Shown here one piece after another: positions 44,879 to 52,784 of a stretch of 64,000 bases of DNA. The position numbers and the translations under genes were made by a program. Source of the DNA: Hymenobacter latericoloratus (GTDB taxonomy: Bacteria; Bacteroidota; Bacteroidia; Cytophagales; Hymenobacteraceae); the NCBI RefSeq assembly GCF_014199535.1, contig NZ_JACHNV010000002.1:124001-188000 (forward strand), in the 5' to 3' direction. The notes below the pieces were generated by a model. That model was not told the origin of the DNA and ran no database searches. It worked only from the letters and a program-made list of their open reading frames with translations. How positions within the stretch are numbered: position 1 is the stretch's first letter; each line of letters starts with the position of its first letter.

Positions 44879-45442
44879 ATGAGTTCTGTTGTATCCGTCC
44901 TGCAAGGCCGTAAGATTCTGCTGGGCGTCAGTGGCAGCATAGCGGCCTATAAGTCGGCCGTGCTGGTGCGGCTGCTGGTGAAGGCCGGTGCCGAGGTGCA
45001 GGTCGTTCTGACGCCCGCCGCCGCCGCTTTCGTTACCCCCCTCACGCTGGGTACGCTCTCGAAAAATCCGGTGTTGCAGGGCTTTCTGAAGGATGAGCGG
45101 GCCGGCGAGTGGCACAACCACGTGCACCTGGGCCTGTGGGCCGATGCGCTGGTGGTAGCGCCCGCCTCGGCCAATACGCTGGCTCACCTCGCCAACGGCC
45201 TCTGCGACACTTTGCTGGATGCCGTGTATCTGTCGGCCCGCTGCCCGGTGTTCGTGGCGCCGGCCATGGACCTGGACATGTACCAGCACCCGGCCACCCA
45301 GGCTAACCTGGGGCGCCTGCGCCAGTACGGAAATACCGTGTGGGAGTCGCCGGCCGGGGAGTTGGCCAGCGGCCTCAGCGGCCCTGGCCGCATGCTGGAG
45401 CCTGAGGAAATAGTAGCTGAGCTGGAGCGGTTCTTCAGCTAG
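44879..45442 (+). CDS. coaC: Phosphopantothenoylcysteine decarboxylase, stand-alone CoaC
   Basis: This 187-residue flavoprotein decarboxylates 4'-phosphopantothenoylcysteine in CoA synthesis. It has the HFCD fold: LGVSGSIAAYKSAVLVR at the N-terminus (FMN site), the catalytic His in HNHVHLGLW, the PASANT loop, and PAMDLDMY at the place of the PxMNxxMW clamp (Asp for Asn). In most bacteria this domain is fused to CoaB. Here it ends cleanly after the helix ELERFFS, and the ligase is a separate gene 132 bases on. Nothing in the gap looks like a broken linker. Confidence 0.9.
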   Translation: MSSVVSVLQGRKILLGVSGSIAAYKSAVLVRLLVKAGAEVQVVLTPAAAAFVTPLTLGTLSKNPVLQGFLKDERAGEWHNHVHLGLWADALVVAPASANTLAHLANGLCDTLLDAVYLSARCPVFVAPAMDLDMYQHPATQANLGRLRQYGNTVWESPAGELASGLSGPGRMLEPEEIVAELERFFS

Positions 45443-45511
45443 AGCCGGGCCGAAAGCAGTCGGCTGAAACAGGTTTACGAAAGGGAAGGGGGTAGGAAAA
45501 GCGGCAGCCCT

Positions 45512-45519
45512 TACCTTTA
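45512..45519 (+). promoter_or_regulatory. Candidate -7 element between coaC and coaB
   Basis: TACCTTTA is one base off TAnnTTTG, 55 bases before the coaB start. It supports independent transcription of the split gene. Confidence 0.4.
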
Positions 45520-45574
45520 AGGTCTGACCGGGGGGAGCCCCTCCGCCTTTTCGCTTTCTTCCAACTCCTCTGGC

Positions 45575-46225
45575 ATGCGTGTTCTGATTACGGCCGGCCC
45601 CACCTACGAACCTCTCGATCCGGTGCGCTTTATAGGCAACCACAGCACCGGCAAAATGGGCTACGCGCTGGCCGAAACCTTTGCGGCGGCCGGCGCCGAG
45701 GTGCACCTGATCAGCGGCCCAACCAGCCTGCCCGACCCCAGCCACCCCGGTATCCGGACGCAGCGGGTGCAGACCGCCGATGAGATGTACGCCGCCGCCG
45801 AAGCGCTGGCTTCTGCGGCCGATATCTGGGTATTCGCGGCGGCCGTGGCCGATTACAAGCCAGCCCACGTAGCGGAAAACAAGATTAAGAAAGCCGGCGA
45901 CACGCTGACCCTGGAGCTGGTAAAGAATATTGACATTGCCGCTACCCTGGGCAAAACCAAGCGGCCCGAACAATTTTCCGTGGGTTTTGCGTTGGAGACG
46001 GAAAATGAGCGGGCCCACGCCCTCAGCAAGCTTCAACGCAAGAATTTCGACCTGGTAGTGCTTAACTCCCTGCGCGATGCCGGCGCCGGGTTCCGCCACG
46101 ATACCAACAAGATAACCCTGCTGGAAGCCGATGGCCGCGTGACTATCTTTGAACTGAAGCCGAAATCGGAAGTAGCCCGCGACATTGTGCACACTGTTCT
46201 AGCTCGTCTGTCTCATCATGCGTAA
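45575..46225 (+). CDS. coaB: Phosphopantothenate-cysteine ligase, stand-alone CoaB
   Basis: This 216-residue protein equals the C-terminal half of bifunctional CoaBC and condenses phosphopantothenate with cysteine using CTP. Signatures are ITAGPTYEPLDPVRFIGNHSTGKMGY at the start, AAAVADYKPAHVAENKIKK and NDL-like LVVLNSLRDAGAGF. It is complete for the domain. Its last eight bases overlap the start of the porD-like gene, so those two are translationally coupled. The conserved start Met falls just before the motif that follows the linker in fused proteins. Confidence 0.9.
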   Translation: MRVLITAGPTYEPLDPVRFIGNHSTGKMGYALAETFAAAGAEVHLISGPTSLPDPSHPGIRTQRVQTADEMYAAAEALASAADIWVFAAAVADYKPAHVAENKIKKAGDTLTLELVKNIDIAATLGKTKRPEQFSVGFALETENERAHALSKLQRKNFDLVVLNSLRDAGAGFRHDTNKITLLEADGRVTIFELKPKSEVARDIVHTVLARLSHHA

Positions 46226-47144
46226 TCTTCCGCTGCTGTTCTGTCTGTTGCTTGCCGCCGTGCTGTTCACGCGCCCCGCCCGGGGCCAGGAGCTGCAGGC
46301 CGAAGTAACCGTGACCACCGAAAACGTAACCATTTCGGACCGGCAGCTGGTGCAGCAGATGCGCAACGACATGCAGACGTTCCTGAACACGCGCACCTTC
46401 ACCAACCAAGCGTACCGGCCCGAGGAGCGGATCCGGTGCCGCTTCTTCGTGGGCATCACGGAGATTCCGCAGAACGGCACGTACCGCGCCACCGTGCGCA
46501 TTGTGAGCACCCGGCCCGTGTACGGCACCGGCTACGAAACCAATCTGCTGAGCTTCGCGGATCGGGGCTGGATCTTCAATTACTCGCCCCAAAACCCGAT
46601 TGACTATTCGGAAAATACCTTTGTTGGCAACCTATCGTCCTTGCTGTCTTTCTACGCCTACGTTATCATCGGGATGGACCAGGACAGCTTCGCGCCCCTG
46701 AGCGGCTCGCCTTACTACGACCGGGCCCGCACCATTGTCACCAATGCCGCCTCCCAGAACGTCACCACCGAGGCCGACGAAGGGTGGAAGGATAGCAACA
46801 ACGCCAACCGCTACAATCTGCTCAACAACCTCCAGGACCCGCAGCTGCAGGCTTTCCGAGCCACGCTCTACGCCTACCACCGGCAGGGCATGGATATTTT
46901 TATCACCAAGCCCGAAGAGGCCCGCGCCAATATTGCTACCTCGCTGCGCGGTATTCAGGAGGCGGTGGTGCGGCGGCCAAACACCTTGCTGGCCCGCGCT
47001 TTTTTCTCAACCAAGGCCGACGAAATGGCCAATATCTTCCGCACCAGCCCCGATCAGGAGCAGAAAGTAGCGGTGGCCACCTTGCTTTCGGAAACCGACC
47101 CCACCAACTCAGCCAAGTACCAGGCCATCCTGCGGCAACCGTAG
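46218..47144 (+). CDS. PorD-like DUF4835 exported protein
   Basis: This 308-residue protein has a signal peptide (MRNLPLLFCLLLAAVLFTRPARG). It carries the DUF4835 core: ELQAEVTVTTENVTISDRQLVQQMRND, FFVGITEIPQNGTYRATVRIVSTRPVYG, GWIFNYSPQNPIDYSEN, then FYAYVIIGMDQDSFAPLSG. Family members are named PorD and associated with the type IX secretion/gliding machinery. Its place between coaB and recN is a common arrangement in Bacteroidota. It starts within the coaB stop region. Confidence 0.85.
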   Translation: MRNLPLLFCLLLAAVLFTRPARGQELQAEVTVTTENVTISDRQLVQQMRNDMQTFLNTRTFTNQAYRPEERIRCRFFVGITEIPQNGTYRATVRIVSTRPVYGTGYETNLLSFADRGWIFNYSPQNPIDYSENTFVGNLSSLLSFYAYVIIGMDQDSFAPLSGSPYYDRARTIVTNAASQNVTTEADEGWKDSNNANRYNLLNNLQDPQLQAFRATLYAYHRQGMDIFITKPEEARANIATSLRGIQEAVVRRPNTLLARAFFSTKADEMANIFRTSPDQEQKVAVATLLSETDPTNSAKYQAILRQP

Positions 47145-47201
47145 GCAAGGAAAACCGGTACGAATTATTAAGCAAAATAAGTTAGCAATTAACTAAATGA
47201 G

Positions 47202-47226
47202 CTAGTAGCTTTGCTAAAGCTACTAG
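47202..47226. promoter_or_regulatory. 25-bp perfect palindrome over the recN promoter
   Basis: CTAGTAGCTTT and AAAGCTACTAG are exact complements around GCT. The -7 box TAGCTTTG (TAnnTTTG) lies inside it at 47206-47213. A second imperfect dyad (TTAGCAATTAACTAA) sits just upstream. The layout fits an operator that blocks recN transcription. Confidence 0.6.
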
Positions 47227-47303
47227 ACCCGGTTGTGACCGGCCCGTAGCATTTCTCTTTTGTCAGCTACGGCCGGTTGTGCGGCCCTCATCGTTGGATT
47301 GCT

Positions 47304-48977
47304 ATGCTCGTTGACCTGCGCATCCGAAACTACGCCCTGATTGAGCAGCTCCAGCTGCAACCCTCGGCTCTCCTGAATATCATTACCGGTGAAACCGGGG
47401 CGGGCAAGTCCATCATGCTCGGGGCCATTGGCCTGCTGCTCGGCAACCGCGCCGATTCGCGCATGCTTTTCGATACGGAGAAGAAGTGCGTGATTGAAGG
47501 CCAGTTTGATATCAGCAGCTACCAGCTGCAGGATATTTTCGAAGCCGAAGACCTCGATTACGACACCCAGTGCATTCTGCGCCGCGAGATTAGTCCGGCC
47601 GGCAAGTCCCGGGCCTTCGTGAACGATACGCCCGTGACCCTGGACACCCTGCGTAACATCGGGGCCAACCTCATGGATATCCACTCCCAGCACGATACGC
47701 TGCTGCTGGGCGACGCCGTGTTTCAGCTGAACCTACTGGATTTGTACGCTGGGCTGGTGCCTACCCGCGCCCAGTACAGCAATGCCTACCGCCAGTACCG
47801 CAAGCTGGAAGCCGATCTGAAAACGCTGGAGGACCAGGTGGCTCAGGCCAATAAGGAGCTGGATTACCACAGCTTTCTGCTCAATGAGCTGGAAGATGCT
47901 CGTCTCGACAACGAGCAGCAGGACGATCTGGAGCAGGAAGTAAAGGAGCTAGAGCACGCCGAGGAAATCAAGTTCAAGCTGACCTCGGCCCTGCAGCACC
48001 TCTCGGAAAGCGAGTATTGCGCTACCGGCTCCATGAAGGAAGCGGCCACCCTGCTGGGGCAGATTGCCGCCTACTCGGAGCAGGCCCGGGAGCTGAAGCA
48101 CCGCCTTGATAGCTGCCTGATAGAGCTCCACGATATTGCCGACGAAATAGAGGTAGTAGAGCGCCGCACCGAAGGCGACCCCGCCCGCATCGATGAGCTG
48201 CAGGGCCGCCTGAACGTGCTGTATAACCTGCAGCGCAAGCACCAGGTCCGCGACGTGGTAGGGCTGCTGGCCGTGCGCGGCGACTTGCGCGACAAAGTAG
48301 GCTCTGTGCTTAACCTCGACAAGCAGATTGCCCGCCTGCGCCGCGACGCCGAAGGTGCTTTGGCAACCGTGAAAAAGCAAGCCAGTCGCCTTTCGGAAGC
48401 GCGCCGCAAGGTGTTTCCGAAGTTTGAGAAGGAGCTGGTGGCTCTGCTGGCCGACCTGGGTATGCCGAACTCCCGCATTGTGGTGCAGCACCAGGAAGGT
48501 CCGCCCGCCACCAGCGGCATCGACGTGATTAGCATCCTGTTCACGGCCAACAAAGGCGCCCAGCCCCAGACCCTGAGCAAGGCCGCTTCCGGGGGGGAAT
48601 TCTCGCGCCTGATGTTGTGCATCAAGTACATGCTGGCCGATAAAACTGCCCTGCCCACCATCGTATTCGATGAAATTGACACGGGCATCAGCGGGGAAAT
48701 TGCCGTGAAGGTGGGCCGCATGATGCAGCAGATGGCCCGCAAGCACCAGCTCATTACCATCAGCCACCTGCCTCAGATGGCCGCCGCCGGCGACGCGCAT
48801 TACTTCGTGTACAAGGAAGACCGCGCCGACCGTACCGTGAGCAATATCCGGATGCTGAACCTGGAGGAGCGCATTCATGAAATTGCCCAGATGATTTCGG
48901 GTGCCAACCCCAGCCAGCACGCCTACCAGAGTGCCCGTGAACTGCTGGCCATGCGGGGCGAGGAGCTGGTGGGGTAA
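47304..48977 (+). CDS. recN: DNA repair protein RecN
   Basis: This 557-residue SMC-like ATPase holds DNA ends together during double-strand-break repair. The N-terminal MLVDLRIRNYALIEQL and Walker A GETGAGKS (about residues 29-36) are intact. A central coiled coil spans about 155-375 with a hinge-like gap. The C-terminal ABC part has LSKAASGGEFSRLMLCIKY and IVFDEIDTGISG. The frame begins nine codons earlier, but family members start at MLxxLRIRN. The strong palindrome over the promoter suggests regulated expression. Confidence 0.95.
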   Translation: MLVDLRIRNYALIEQLQLQPSALLNIITGETGAGKSIMLGAIGLLLGNRADSRMLFDTEKKCVIEGQFDISSYQLQDIFEAEDLDYDTQCILRREISPAGKSRAFVNDTPVTLDTLRNIGANLMDIHSQHDTLLLGDAVFQLNLLDLYAGLVPTRAQYSNAYRQYRKLEADLKTLEDQVAQANKELDYHSFLLNELEDARLDNEQQDDLEQEVKELEHAEEIKFKLTSALQHLSESEYCATGSMKEAATLLGQIAAYSEQARELKHRLDSCLIELHDIADEIEVVERRTEGDPARIDELQGRLNVLYNLQRKHQVRDVVGLLAVRGDLRDKVGSVLNLDKQIARLRRDAEGALATVKKQASRLSEARRKVFPKFEKELVALLADLGMPNSRIVVQHQEGPPATSGIDVISILFTANKGAQPQTLSKAASGGEFSRLMLCIKYMLADKTALPTIVFDEIDTGISGEIAVKVGRMMQQMARKHQLITISHLPQMAAAGDAHYFVYKEDRADRTVSNIRMLNLEERIHEIAQMISGANPSQHAYQSARELLAMRGEELVG

Positions 48978-48992
48978 ATAGACGAACTTATT

Positions 48993-49096
48993 AGAACGTC
49001 ATGCTGAGCGAAGTCGAAGCATCTCGTGTGCGCCGTTGGAGTAGTAACTCAACGTCAGCACACGAGATGCTTCGACTTCGCTCAGCATGACGTTCT
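48993..49096. repeat. Perfect 38-bp inverted repeat after recN, GTCAT-type element
   Basis: The arms 48993-49030 and 49059-49096 are exact complements (38 of 38) with a 28-base loop that contains a further CGTTG/CAACG pair. The outer sequence AGAACGTCATGCTGAGCG resembles the repeat at 6822 and the decayed copy at 35908. A run of T follows (TTATTTTTTT), so it may also end recN transcription. Confidence 0.92.
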
Positions 49097-49150
49097 TTAT
49101 TTTTTTCGCCTCTTTTGTATTTCAAACTCCAACACGCCTCTACTCATCCT

Positions 49151-49972
49151 ATGTCCAATAACCTACTCGCTGGCAAGGTCGGCATCATTTCCGGCGCGCT
49201 GAACGAAGAATCCATTGCCTGGAAAGTAGCCCTGAAGGCTCACGCCGAAGGTGCCCGCTTTGTGCTCACCAACGCCCCGCTGGCCATGCGTATGGGCGAA
49301 ATCAACAAGCTTTCGGAGCAGTGCAACGCGCCCATCATCCCGGCCGATGCTACCTCTATGGAGGACCTGGAGAAGCTGTTCAGCGGTGCGCAGGAGCAGC
49401 TTGGCGGCAAGCTTGATTTCGTGCTGCACAGCATTGGCATGAGCGCCAACATCCGCAAGGGCAAGCACTACGGCGAGCTGAACTACGAGTGGTACCAGAA
49501 GACCCTGGACGTATCGGCCCTGTCGCTGCACAAGATGCTGGCCGTGGCCGAAAAGCAGGATGCCTTCAATGAGTGGGGCTCGGTGGTGGCCCTGAGCTAC
49601 ATTGCGGCCCAGCGCGCCTTCCTCGACTACACCGACATGTCGCAGGCCAAGGCCGTGCTCGAAAGCATTGCCCGCAGCTACGGTCAGCGCCTCGGCAAGC
49701 TGAAGAAAGTGCGCGTGAACACCGTTTCCCAGTCGCCCACCAAAACCACGGCCGGCACCGGCATCAGCGGCTTCGATGCGTTCTACGAGTACGCCGACCG
49801 TCTCTCGCCCCTGGGCAACGCCCCGGCCGAAGCCTGCGCCGACTACTGCATCAGCCTGTTCTCCGACCTGACGCGCTACGTAACCATGCAGAACCTGATG
49901 CATGATGGCGGCTTCAGCACCACCGGTATTTCGGAGGAAATCGTGGAGCTCATCACCAATAGCAAAGCCTAG
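49151..49972 (+). CDS. fabI: Enoyl-ACP reductase, FabI type
   Basis: This 273-residue NADH-dependent enzyme reduces enoyl-ACP in the last step of fatty acid elongation. The active site Tyr and Lys are in the Y-x6-K spacing diagnostic of FabI (Y160 and K167), with the other conserved Tyr at 150. The Rossmann motif is GIISGALNEESIAWKVA and VLHSIGMSAN follows. The frame opens at 49115, but the conserved N-terminus begins at 49151 (MSNNLLAGKVG). It stands alone between two hairpins. Confidence 0.95.
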   Translation: MSNNLLAGKVGIISGALNEESIAWKVALKAHAEGARFVLTNAPLAMRMGEINKLSEQCNAPIIPADATSMEDLEKLFSGAQEQLGGKLDFVLHSIGMSANIRKGKHYGELNYEWYQKTLDVSALSLHKMLAVAEKQDAFNEWGSVVALSYIAAQRAFLDYTDMSQAKAVLESIARSYGQRLGKLKKVRVNTVSQSPTKTTAGTGISGFDAFYEYADRLSPLGNAPAEACADYCISLFSDLTRYVTMQNLMHDGGFSTTGISEEIVELITNSKA

Positions 49973-49994
49973 GCTGCCAGTTGTTTCCAATAAA

Positions 49995-50023
49995 AAAAGC
50001 CCAGCCTGCATGGCTGGGCTTTT
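49995..50023. terminator. Bidirectional terminator after fabI
   Basis: AAAAGCCCAGCC and GGCTGGGCTTTT pair exactly over a short loop, flanked by A- and T-rich tracts. It serves fabI and the convergent outer-membrane gene. Confidence 0.9.
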
Positions 50024-50052
50024 GCGTTTAGGTTGGGGTATGCGCCTTCCGG

Positions 50053-50985
50053 TTAGTAAAAGAAACGGCTGAGCGCCAGGGTTACTTCCGTGTAGGTGCG
50101 CAGGGAGTTGATTTCTATCCCCGCCTGCAGGTTTAGGGGCAGCGGGCAAGCCAGCCGGCCCTGCCACTGCCAGTAGCCGGGCCAGCGCGTGGCCTGCACG
50201 CTGGCCTGCAAGCCGAGGGAGCTGGGTAGTACCTGTTGCTGAAGGCCCAGCGTATAGCCATAGCCGTGCGCACCAGGGCGCATTTCTGTGCCCGATGCCG
50301 CCCCAAGTTGAGCGTACCCGCCGCCTAGCACCACAGTAGGCAGGGCCGAATGAATGAATCTGGCCAAATCGAAGGTAAGCACCGCCTGGTAGCTATGGAA
50401 GCTCAGGTTGGCCGGTCCGTTACGTACGTGCTGGTAGCCTACGGACTCGCCCACGTACAGCGGCCCCAACTGGCCCAGGGCCGGCAGCTCAAGGCTGGTT
50501 GTGAAATCGTAGTTGCGGTGCAGATTAGTGCGGTAACTAGCAGCTACTGTCACGGGCACCATAAACGGACGCGGCAGCCACCGGTACCCGTACAGGCGAA
50601 GATTGCCGCCAACGGGCGTGTACCGGACTCCGCTCGTCAGGCCCACCGCCAACTTAGGGGAGCTGAAAGAACATTCGATGATATGGGGATTGATGGCTAA
50701 CCGAAACACGCGCGGAAGGCTAACAGCCACGCGCTGTTCCTGCGTGAGGTAGCCGATGGAATAGAAAACTAGGCTTACGCTATCCTCGGGTTCGGGCAGC
50801 ACAGTAAAGGCAAACGAGCCGTCAGAGTTGGAGGAAACTCCGTTGGTAGTGCCTTTCTGCAGAATGGTAACGCCCGGCAAGCCGGCCCCGGTTTTATCAT
50901 CGAGGACCCGGCCCACTACCTGGGCCTGCTGGGCCAGGGTGGAGAAGCATAGCAGAGAAAAGATAAAAAGTAGCAGGTGTTTCAT
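50053..50985 (-). CDS. Outer-membrane beta-barrel protein with a carboxypeptidase-regulatory-like domain
   Basis: This 310-residue protein has a signal peptide (MKHLLLFIFSLLCFSTLAQ), a CarboxypepD_reg domain (VVGRVLDDKTGAGLPGVTIL, GSFAFTVLPEPEDSV, about 22-105) and a predicted barrel of about 200 residues with alternating strands (YTLGLQQQVL, GLQASVQATRW) ending in aromatic FFY. This is typical of small Bacteroidota outer-membrane proteins. The cargo or role is unknown. No plug domain is present, so it is not a full TonB-dependent receptor. Confidence 0.75.
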   Translation of the reverse strand: MKHLLLFIFSLLCFSTLAQQAQVVGRVLDDKTGAGLPGVTILQKGTTNGVSSNSDGSFAFTVLPEPEDSVSLVFYSIGYLTQEQRVAVSLPRVFRLAINPHIIECSFSSPKLAVGLTSGVRYTPVGGNLRLYGYRWLPRPFMVPVTVAASYRTNLHRNYDFTTSLELPALGQLGPLYVGESVGYQHVRNGPANLSFHSYQAVLTFDLARFIHSALPTVVLGGGYAQLGAASGTEMRPGAHGYGYTLGLQQQVLPSSLGLQASVQATRWPGYWQWQGRLACPLPLNLQAGIEINSLRTYTEVTLALSRFFY

Positions 50986-51269
50986 AGGGTGCAGGAACGG
51001 GTACACCCAGTAGATGCACCTGCAGCTCAGATTTCATACCAGGGCCCTAAAATAATTGAAGACTGCTGCTTCTCTGGCCCAGAGTGCTACCGGACCGCTG
51101 CGTGGTTATGGAGGTGTGAGAGTTCAGGAAATAACACAAGCTGCCTAGTCCAAGGCGAAGTACCATACGATGGTAGTGATTCTCCTGGCTCGTCTATATC
51201 CTGCGCAGCGCTACCCCGTAAGGTAAAGGTATCCGCTTCGGCGATGCACCCGCTACCTATTTACCGGCT

Positions 51270-52607
51270 ATGCCTAAGATTTTCCGCGACCCGAGCTTCG
51301 ATAGTACCCTGGATGTGCTGCGTGAAGGCTACCCCTTCCTCTACAACCGAAGTCAGCGCTTCAACTCCGACATCTTCCAGATCCGGCTGATGGGCCTGCC
51401 AGCCATTTGCCTGCACGGAGCCGAGGCCGCCGAGCTATTCTACAACCCCAAGCTCTTTATCCGGAAGGGGGCCGTGCCGCGCCGGGTGCAAACCACGCTT
51501 ATGGGCCTGGATGCCATCCAGACCCGCGACAACGGGGAGCACCGCTGCCGCAAGGAAATGTTCATGGCCCTAATGGGGCCCGCCAGCCGGCAGCGGCTGA
51601 TGAGCCTACTGGCCGAGCAATGGCAGCGCTACGCCCACCGCTGGGAGAAGATGGACCGGGTAGTGCTCTTCCGCGAAGCCCAGGAAATTCTGTGCCGGGC
51701 GGCCTGCGCCTGGGCCGAGGTCCCCTTGGCAGAAGAGGAAGTAAGCCAGCGCGCCCGCGACTTCGGCGACATGGTGGATGGCTTTGGCGGGGTAGGGCCC
51801 CGGCACTGGCGCGGTAAGCAGGCTCGCAGTCGGGGCGAGAAGTGGATGCGCGGCATTATCCGGGCCATCCGGAAGGGCCAGCTGCCCGTGCAGAAAGGCT
51901 CGCCGGCTCATATGGTAGCCTGGTACCGGGACACGAACGGCGAATTGCTGGATGTACAGATGGCCGCCATTGAGCTCATGAACGCTACCCGGCCCATCGT
52001 GGCCATTGCTACTTACATCACCTTCGCGGCGCTGGCCCTGCACGAGCACCCCGCCTACCGCCAGCTGTTGCGCAACCCCGCCGAGGATTATGCCGAGCTG
52101 TTTGTCCAGGAAGTACGCCGTTATTTCCCCTTCACGCCGTTTGTGGGGGCACTGGTACGCGAGGAGTTTACCTGGCACGGCTTCGAGTTCCCGAAGGGCA
52201 CGCTGGTGCTGCTGGACGTGTACGGCACCAACCGCGACGAGCGGGAGTGGCAGGACCCGGAAGTGTTCTGGCCCGAGCGGTTCCGGCAGCGGAAGCCCAG
52301 CCCCTACGACTTTATTCCGCAGGGCGGAGGCGAGTTCCTGACCGGCCACCGCTGCGCCGGCGAGTGGATTACCATTGAGGCCCTGAAGCAAGCCGTGGCC
52401 TTCCTCAACGACGGCATCCGCTACGACGTGCCCGCCCAGGACCTGCGCTACAACCTGACCCGCATGCCCACGCTACCCGCCAGCGGCTTCGTGCTGACCA
52501 ACGTGCAAGCTACCGGCAAAGGCGCCCGGGCGGCTCTGCCCATGCCCGCCGCCGGCAGCGAAAAGGCCGCAGCTATGGCGATGGGTTGCCCGTTTCATAA
52601 GGGGTAG
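51270..52607 (+). CDS. Cytochrome P450 of the CYP152 fatty-acid peroxygenase type
   Basis: This 445-residue haem protein uses H2O2 to oxidise fatty acids. The haem-ligand Cys is in GHRCAGEW (C362). The I-helix shows NATRPIVAIATY: R241-P242 replaces the usual acid-alcohol pair and marks CYP152, since Arg binds the substrate carboxylate. At the active-site position where decarboxylases have His it has Gln84 (LDAIQTRDNGEH), pointing to hydroxylation, not alkene formation. No ferredoxin or reductase gene is needed or seen nearby. The start at 51270 gives numbering close to characterised members. Confidence 0.9.
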   Translation: MPKIFRDPSFDSTLDVLREGYPFLYNRSQRFNSDIFQIRLMGLPAICLHGAEAAELFYNPKLFIRKGAVPRRVQTTLMGLDAIQTRDNGEHRCRKEMFMALMGPASRQRLMSLLAEQWQRYAHRWEKMDRVVLFREAQEILCRAACAWAEVPLAEEEVSQRARDFGDMVDGFGGVGPRHWRGKQARSRGEKWMRGIIRAIRKGQLPVQKGSPAHMVAWYRDTNGELLDVQMAAIELMNATRPIVAIATYITFAALALHEHPAYRQLLRNPAEDYAELFVQEVRRYFPFTPFVGALVREEFTWHGFEFPKGTLVLLDVYGTNRDEREWQDPEVFWPERFRQRKPSPYDFIPQGGGEFLTGHRCAGEWITIEALKQAVAFLNDGIRYDVPAQDLRYNLTRMPTLPASGFVLTNVQATGKGARAALPMPAAGSEKAAAMAMGCPFHKG

Positions 52608-52784
52608 GGGGTAGCGTTGTCGGGCGGCCCATTGCAGCCATTGCGTGGGCGCCGCCGGGATGAATGCTGCCGGAGGGGTAGGAAGCGGCAACGTTCCCGG
52701 CAACGTTTGCGCGAAAATTCCGGGGTAGCGGGCCGGAAGTGCGGCCTGTTCCGCCTAAGTTGCCGCCCTACCCACCCGCGCGCT

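Noticed and set aside
44633..46192. A 519-codon minus-strand ORF over rpoZ, coaC and coaB
   Set aside because: It spans three well-supported genes and shows no motif, so it is an antisense shadow and not evidence against the coaB/coaC split.
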